This document shows, in pieces, positions 57,669 through 64,000 of a DNA stretch of 64,000 nucleotides. The DNA lies in assembly GCF_030272615.1 (NCBI RefSeq), contig NC_081409.1, forward strand, positions 652,208,468-652,272,467. Reading direction: 5' to 3'. The notes below the pieces were generated by a model. It did not search any database. It was given only the letters and a program-made list of their open reading frames with translations, and was not told where the DNA came from. Position 1 is the first letter of the stretch, and every line of letters starts with the position of its first letter. The DNA is from Cryptomeria japonica. Its lineage: Eukaryota; Streptophyta; Pinopsida; Cupressales; Cupressaceae. The translations under genes and the position numbers were made by a program.

Positions 57669-60600
57669 ACTTGATGATAATGCTTTGTTTTTATTTTATA
57701 TGCTTTTCATAATCTGGCAATGACTTCGGGACATCTGTCCCTTAAATACTCTATTGGTTTCTATAACTGTTTCAGAGGAGGTCAGGTTTTGAGGGAGACC
57801 TCCTCTATTCTTTAAAAACTACTATACATTAGATTATGGTAGATATTAAAGGGGTTAGAATGATATACTTATATTTTTAGAAGTTTTTTTTTGGTTGGAA
57901 GGAAGTGATCAGTTTTTCAAATTTTGAATTGGAAAGAACTTATCGTGTATTGTTATGTTGTTGTCGCATGGAATACATATTTAAAGATCATATACGTTTT
58001 GAGTGGAAAAATCTTTGAGTTTTGAATCCGTGGAGTAATATTTCTCTGCAAATATTAATTTAATCAAAATGACTGTGATGACCTTTCTGATGATAGATGT
58101 TGTCGTTAATCTGGGGCTCCTTTCTATGTGATTTTAAAAGGATATATGTTTGAAAAGGGACTTTATTTCTCTTGCTTCTTCTTTTTATGAAGTGCTGAAT
58201 CGGTGCTATTGAACTTTGTTTTGATTACCTCTGATCTAATTTTCATGGTGAAGCATCTTGAAGAATAGTTTTTCTAAAATATTTGTAAATTATTAGCTCT
58301 CATCTAAGAATGAAGTATGCAGCCTTACATGCTTTCAGGTTAAAAGCGTGCCAGTTTAATTTAATTAGATTATTCCCTGAATAACTAATGGAGGGAGTTG
58401 TACCTATCAAAAATTCAGAGGGAAGTGATGTATGCCACACTTACCCAACTGTTTAGTTGAACTTTTGTCTTTCAAAAAGGGTAACAAAGCTTCAAATCAA
58501 TTCAATTAAAAGAAAGACAAAATCTGTTCACTAACAATCTTATAGAGGGATTGAATCATTTTGTGCCTCTAATGATAGATCATGTGCTTATTATCAATAA
58601 GAATTTAGAAAATAGCTAGCTAGGATCTCTTGACCTTGATGAATGAGTTTTAGCATGACAAGGTGGTCACATAAGATGAAGTAAATCAGTAAAAATGACT
58701 ACCATTTAAGTGAAAATAATTTTAATCATATTTATATTCTATGGATATAGATTATTTTGTGTTATTTACTAGGGAGATAGAAAATTGTAATGTATTGAAG
58801 AAGATTATAGTCACATTTAATTGCAACTTTAGTTATCGATCTATTCCAAGTTTGTATTATTTTGAACATAGATGAATAAGTTGTGGTTGCATTTCATTTA
58901 CTTTATGGTGTAGTGTGTCGGTTGAACCTAAATGAATTAATTATGTTTATAGATGATGATGATATAAATTAAAGATTTAATTGTCCATGTTATTGGTCAA
59001 GGGTATAGGGTTGATTACTAGCAGTTCAATGAACTATTCAACAAGTAGTCAGAAGTATTTATTAACATCGTGTCAAGTGATTTTGTGTGACAAGGCAAGT
59101 TTTGTCAAACCATATATACTTAGCATAGTGATGTGATGGGTTGGTATAAGGGAAAGGAATGAAAAGGAATTTTTTTGTTTTTTTCTCTAATAGGCATTAG
59201 ACTTCTATCTAATGGCACATATGAGCCAAAGAGAGTTACATGGTAAAGAAATTTCCACATAAACAAAACATTATATTAGCCTTGATCAATAACCCATGGT
59301 CTTTAAAGAGTACAACATAATTACAATAATCAAGGTGTGGTACAAAGAGACTTGCTTCTATAGATGGTTTAATATTCAATAGACTTCTCTTTCTTGATTG
59401 GAGAATGTATATATTGGATGCTTGATTTAAAGACATTGAAAATTTTGTAGGAGACAATTCAAATTGTAGAGTTATATGTTGGATGTCATATGTACAGAGA
59501 CAATTTCCAAGAATAATGAATAAAGAATTAGAGTTATATGTTGGATTGTCATATGTACGAGTTCAATGCAAAACCTAATTCTTTAAATATGTGTGATCAT
59601 TTTGGAGCTCAAATATGCTTTAGGTGTTGATAGATATTAGGTTCTAAAAAGTTATCCTTTTATGCATGAAATTGATCTTGGGATTCTATGATTTGAAAAC
59701 TAGCTCATATTGCTTCTAAATATTTGAGTTTGTGATAATTAGTCCATGATTTTGATAAACACCTTTGGAAAGCTTGCTAAGCAATGCTTATGCTCTCTTT
59801 AATCAAATGAGTTCATTAGCTAATTCAATAACTTTGAAAAATTAGTTTAAGGATAACAATATTCTTATCTATTATTATGTATACAAATATTGTTGTGATA
59901 GTGAATATTTGAATAATTAATTTGTTTGAATGATACAAAAGAGAGTGAACCAGACCTCAATCGTAAATAATCATAATCAAATCATACTTGAATTTTTATA
60001 CTACACTCTATAATATAATTTTCAACTTTTCAAACTTAAATTGATGAACAACAACTAATTAAAAAAAGATAGAATTCTAATTTGCATACACAAATAAAAT
60101 AATCTAAATTCTTGAAATATAAAATTTTTGAACAGATGTAAAATTTATAGAACTTTACCTATAATTGCCTCCATGGTGTTTCCATATGAACACCCGTTCC
60201 GGGCTTCTAGGGTATTGGTTTCGATACGAGACGCCCCATATTTATATAGCGGGGTGGGTTGGGGGAGATAGCAGTACGCTTCTTTTTGCAATGAGAATGT
60301 AAGATGGCCCGAGTAGAAGATGGGTAATTCAATTCAATTAGAAGATGCTCATATACATACACATACACATATATAATCTAAATTTTAAAAATATTAAAAT
60401 TTTGAACAGAGAATTTTACACAAAGGTGTTATACAAAGAACAAAGCAAACCCAAGTGAGCACTAATCGAACAGGACAAGTGCAGGGTATTCGTTTTTTAA
60501 CCATTACATATGTTCATCGTCCCAATAAAAAAGGAAAAGGTTACCATGAAAGGGAATTTTTACCACAGGATGGAATCTCATTGGTTTTGACAATATTGTA

Positions 60601-60755
60601 GCATTTATTCGCGGACTGTAACATGTGGTTCTACTGATTTAGATTCTTGAAATTTTTCAATGAAGACATGCAATGATGCATAATATTCGCATCAAGATGG
60701 GCTCCATTGAATAGACACAGACAGAGACTAGCTTAACCTCTTCCCTCTTCTATCC
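57669..60755. other. Intergenic region
   Basis: 57669-57850 may be the 3' untranslated part of the decayed ORF upstream (GGGACATCTGTCCCTTAAAT and a GGAGGTC...GACCTCC inverted repeat at 57778-57805). Further on there is no credible ORF. Small duplications occur (AGTTATATGTTGGAT twice at 59471 and 59532; AATCTAAATT..TTGAACAGA at 60099 and 60374). 60130-60750 is the upstream region of the second EG45-like gene. Confidence 0.45.
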
Positions 60756-60763
60756 TATATAAA
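60756..60763 (+). promoter_or_regulatory. TATA box of EG45-like gene 2
   Basis: TATATAAA in the context CTATATAAACTCCCC, about 100 bp before the ATG. The preceding ACTAGCTTAACCTCTTCCC block is shared with the relic at 18.4 kb. Confidence 0.75.
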
Positions 60764-60856
60764 CTCCCCTGCAACGCTTAACATTCACAAATTCCAGCGC
60801 TTCTGTTGTTGTTGAGCAGTAAGACTGAAAATCCAGGAGGAGAGTTCTGGGATTGA

Positions 60857-61504
60857 ATGGCAGGTGGAGGTATGTTTAGCATTAGGCGAGCTGTCTTCCT
60901 GATTAGTTTTATGTGGGGCTGGTATTGCTGTATGGCTGAGGAGGGAACTGCCACATTTTACACTCCTCCATATGTCCGTAAGTATATTTTAAACTGCTTT
61001 CAAATTTAATGATTTTGAGTATTGCCGTTTGACGTACTAGTGATTGATTGAACATTTTGATCAAAGGTAGTAACTGGAATTCTTGTTTATGATGAGTTTA
61101 ATAGAGATTGGTTTGTTTGGCAGCATCGTCGCGCTATGGATACGACCCCTCGCAATTTCCAGCAGGAGATTTGTTCGCAGCGGCAAGTGATGCATTCTGG
61201 GACAACGGAGGCGCATGTGGAAATCATTACAGAGTGAGTTGCACTAGCGGGACAAATGAGGGCGTTCCCGTGCCGTGCAAGAGTGGATCGATTGTGGTGA
61301 AGATTGTTGATTATTGCCCCGCTGGATGCCGTGGCACCATCGATTTATCTCAAGCTGCCTTCGCTCAGATCGCCGAACCTGATGAAGGCAAAATTAAAAT
61401 CAACTATGAACGGTACGTTGCTACCTCACTTTTCTTCTCTTCTTCTCCGTAATATAATTTGATATAGCCATTGAATCATTCTTTGTTTGTTTCGCAGGGT
61501 TTGA
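60857..61504 (+). CDS. EG45-like domain protein (plant natriuretic peptide-like), gene 2
   Basis: Exons 60857-60977, 61124-61412 and 61498-61504 (introns GTAAGT...GCAG and GTACGT...GCAG) join in frame to 138 residues. Residues 1-27 are a signal peptide (AVFLISFMWGWYCCMA), and the mature part starts near EEGTATFY. The barrel core is clear: YGYDPSQFPAGDLFAAASDA, FWDNGGACGNHYRVSC, VVKIVDYCPAGCRGTIDL and KINYERV at the end. Compared with gene 1 it has the same exon phases, but only five Cys: the usual ACYG Cys is Arg (SSRYG), leaving an odd number. It is predicted to be secreted to the apoplast; the family has no enzymatic role that I know of. The TATA box, intact frames and canonical splice sites favour a functional gene. 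Confidence 0.87.
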
Positions 61505-62600
61505 GCATGCTGAGCAGCCCTATTATTAGTAAATAAGAGCAGCAGCAGTGTATATATATATATATTACTGTTGGAGTGGGATGTAAGAAGAATGGTGCTA
61601 TGAATATGCGTCTTAATGTATAAAATAAAGTATTATTGAATAATGCAGTCCATCTCAGTGCTTTCCGTAGTATTTGTTTTTATTATGATCAGTTTTGTTT
61701 TCCAGTTTACAGGATTTCAAATTTTAATAAAAATGATTTTAGGTTTTACATTTATAGTGAGAAATAAGAGAAGATATTTTGCATATTTTGATCATTTAGT
61801 TGATAGTTAAAATATATATTTTATTTTCTAGAAGGGTATATGGTTTCTATCCGAACTTAAATGAAAAGAACAACATTACATTTACTATTATAGTGTCTCA
61901 GTATATTTAAAATATATCAATAATAATAATACTTTATAATATTTTCAATAAATTATAATTTTACTAAAAATTGTACTTACAAGATACAAAATAATTTAAT
62001 AAGGTTGTATTTGTAATATTGTGAAAGATTTAAAAATATATTCTAAGATTGATAATTTTTTATTTTTTATTTTAAAATTTTAAAATAATTTTTTCGTAAA
62101 ATTAATAAAAGAATGTATTTCAGATTTATGAAGAATATAATAATAAATATTTATCATTTATAATATTATGAATATTCTTTTTCTTATACTTATTTTTATT
62201 ATTATTATCTTAATATTTCAAAAACATTAAGTTAGTCATTTACAAAATAAATGAGGCAATAATTGAATATGGTATTGCAAAAATTCATTTGATTTATAGT
62301 TGTATCTAATATATTAAACACTTAAAAACACTAAAATGGTCATTTATAGATTCAAAACTATAATGACTGAATAGAACATTGTAAATGTATATAGATATTT
62401 TTTATTATTTGTCAATAGTTTCATATATTTTCATATTTCATGTATAAAAACAAAAAAGTAATAATAAAGAAAGTAGAAATATAGGCATGCTTCTATTATA
62501 AAGAAAAAAATGGATTTGAAATTTCACATTGGATTTGATTTATTTTTAATTTATGATTTTAATAAATTAAACCTTTTTGTATTATAAATCGAGAGACCAA
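61505..62600. other. 3' flank of EG45-like gene 2 and AT-rich DNA
   Basis: A short (TA)n run at 61551-61565 and AATAAA-type signals near 61623 could serve 3' end formation of gene 2. The rest is A/T-rich and has no ORF. Confidence 0.45.
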
Positions 62601-62732
62601 AAAGATGTTCATATAGATGAGTTCAGGGGAGGCAGGGCCTCAATAGTAAAACCAAAAAGAACTAGATGAATGTCATATACAATGCACTAATAGAAAGCTC
62701 CAAGATAAAGTTGTGCTTGCTGCCATAAGGAA

Positions 62733-63023
62733 CTAGAGGAGGATTTCATCCTGGTCTTCCAGCCATGTGGTCCATCCCTGTGGTCCTTCCATCCAAACCA
62801 CCTTCTTCCTTTCCATGATTTGTATGCACATGTCAACCCTGTTGAAGGGGGGAGCTCTGGTATCTTGAAGTTCTTTAATCAGCTTCTTAACTGCACTCTC
62901 GAAGGCAGTTTGATTTTCTGTGATCCTTGCCCATTCATAACCATCTTGCATCTCGTATATAAACATGGTGGCTCGACCTTCTTTGAGGAACCGTAGGAGT
63001 TTGTTTCGTTCAAAATTCATCAA
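62733..63023 (-). CDS. Small ORF after zf-RVT in the LINE, unknown function
   Basis: About 95 codons (ATG near 63020) with NFERNKLLRFLKEGRATMFI, YEWARITENQTAFESAVKKL, and a Trp-rich end (VVWMEGPQGWTTWLEDQDE). It is hydrophilic, with no signal peptide and no stop inside. Its position after zf-RVT, where many plant LINEs carry RNase H, suggests it belongs to the element, but I do not recognise it. Confidence 0.4.
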   Translation of the reverse strand: MMNFERNKLLRFLKEGRATMFIYEMQDGYEWARITENQTAFESAVKKLIKELQDTRAPPFNRVDMCIQIMERKKVVWMEGPQGWTTWLEDQDEILL

Positions 63024-64000
63024 GAAGCAAACCTATACAACAATTTTATAATGTGTGAGTTTTTAAAAAAAAACAGTAAGTTCCCTAGCATTACCTTGGA
63101 ACTTCTCCTCATTTTTGAGTTTCCAAATAAACCAAAGGATAAAAGAAGACAAAATTTGCCAAATTAAGTTAGCATCCTTTTTAAGATTATGGACAAAACC
63201 AGTAACTATATCATAGGTGAAGACATGCTCAGTAATGGATATTCCAAACATTAACCAGATCTCCCTAGCAAAAGGGCAGTCAAGGAAGATGTGCCGAGTG
63301 GACTCATGTTTATTGCAGACAGAACAGAGATCATATGCAGCTACATTATTCCTCATATTAAATCTATCCAGTAAAAGTTGCCATCTGAAACACTTGATCT
63401 TAGGGGGGATGGGGGATTTCCATAGGTTCTCAAAGGTTTTATACCAAGCAGTGGGATTGTGGTGGATATTCCATAGGGTGTTGACATGGTCGATCACAGA
63501 GGTGTCCTAGTTAAGCAAATTGTATATAACTTTGGATTTAATTTTTGGGAGGGGTGAGCCATCCTTCCAAAGGAATGAGAGGTACCTGTGGGTGTCAACA
63601 TGAGTGTTCTTAGGGAGGTTTAGGGTGTTACAGGCATTCCTAATCATATTGTAGGTCCGCTTATGCGAAGCAGGAAGATTAAATTTACTACTAAGTTCCT
63701 CCCAGGTGATGAGGTTGTCATTTTCTAGGATATCCATAAGATACTTGATCCCCTTGTTATGCCAGAATCTAGTAGAACAACCTTGGGTTAAGGCCAGTGG
63801 CTTAGAATTATGGTGGAGGTTCCACCATATCAACCTTTCACAATGTATAGTGTTATCACAGTCAATGCTAGAGTTGCAGATAAGTCTACGCACATGCTCC
63901 TAGGCTTTCCAGATGGACTTAAAGACCCAAGTGCCTTAGATAGACACTGAGAAACTTCTAGCAAGTAGATCACTGAGTGGGAGGGCTTTCCATGATTTGG
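62733..64000 (-). mobile_element. 3' part of a LINE, running off the window
   Basis: Minus strand. 63893-63507 (RLIWWNLHHNSKPLALTQGC, TWEELSSKFNLPASHKRTYN) and 63497-63063 (NLWKSPIPPKIKCFRWQLLL, then LCSVCNKHESTRHIFLDCPF) are the linker and complete zf-RVT zinc-binding domain that follow reverse transcriptase in plant LINEs. One in-frame-like stop region separates them. No RNase H follows. Instead a 96-codon ORF (63023-62733, NFERNKLLRFLKEGRATMFI...) of unknown function lies next. RT and endonuclease would lie beyond 64000. Confidence 0.8.

Noticed and set aside
1-64000. tRNA, rRNA, CRISPR, bacterial operons or viral genomes
   Set aside because: None recognised by eye; introns, LTR/LINE elements and plant protein families indicate plant nuclear DNA. 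A tRNAscan/Rfam run could still find a small RNA gene that I missed.

Overview
This window looks like nuclear DNA of a seed plant, and most likely a conifer (inference). It is AT-rich and sparse in genes, and it is dominated by decayed, nested transposable elements with long LTRs. The proteins still readable are plant-type: Ty1/copia, Ty3/gypsy with a G-patch, L1-type LINEs with a zf-RVT domain, and EG45/plant-natriuretic-peptide-like genes. I found only two genes that look intact. They are paralogous three-exon genes for small secreted EG45-domain proteins at 19.4-20.1 kb and 60.9-61.5 kb. A broken copy of their promoter and first exon lies at 18.4-18.7 kb.

Layout. 1-1.06 kb holds an LTR fragment related to the LTRs at 33.7 and 40.8 kb. 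1.33-17.76 kb is a + strand Ty3/gypsy element (5' LTR, PBS-like site, long leader, decayed gag, protease, G-patch and a truncated reverse transcriptase). It is split at 3.5-11.3 kb by a complete minus-strand Ty1/copia element with two ~1.5 kb LTRs, PBS, PPT and a perfect 5 bp target duplication TAGTT. 17.8-20.1 kb holds the EG45 relic and gene 1. 20.1-26.2 kb is AT-rich intergenic DNA with short tandem duplications, a TATATG microsatellite and a long degenerate AACCCTA-like tract. 26.2-28.3 kb is a minus-strand LINE-like insertion with one unrecognised ORF.

28.45-44.19 kb is the most interesting object. It is a candidate DNA transposon whose borders are supported by a 7 bp duplication (TTATTTA), by short inverted ends sharing AAGTTGRGTCCCA, and by an uninterrupted paralog of the target at 45.9-46.2 kb. 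It carries inverted subterminal GGGC(A/G)CCCATTT repeats, a decayed minus-strand gene resembling a transposase-like protein family I know mainly from invertebrates and fish, and a convergent + strand proline-rich ORF. An 8.67 kb gag-protease-only LTR element (33.73-42.40 kb, equal 1638 bp LTRs) has landed inside the transposase gene.

44.42-45.84 kb is a LINE-type insertion with a 15 bp duplication. 48.46-52.17 kb is a 5'-truncated + strand LINE whose RNase H is followed, inside the same insertion, by a further ~510-codon single-frame ORF. 54.56-57.67 kb holds another long decayed ORF of unknown function with a similar look. 62.7-64.0 kb is the 3' part of a minus-strand LINE that runs off the window. 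I saw no rRNA, tRNA, CRISPR array or bacterial-type operon. All calls rest on reading the sequence and on remembered family features; no searches were run.
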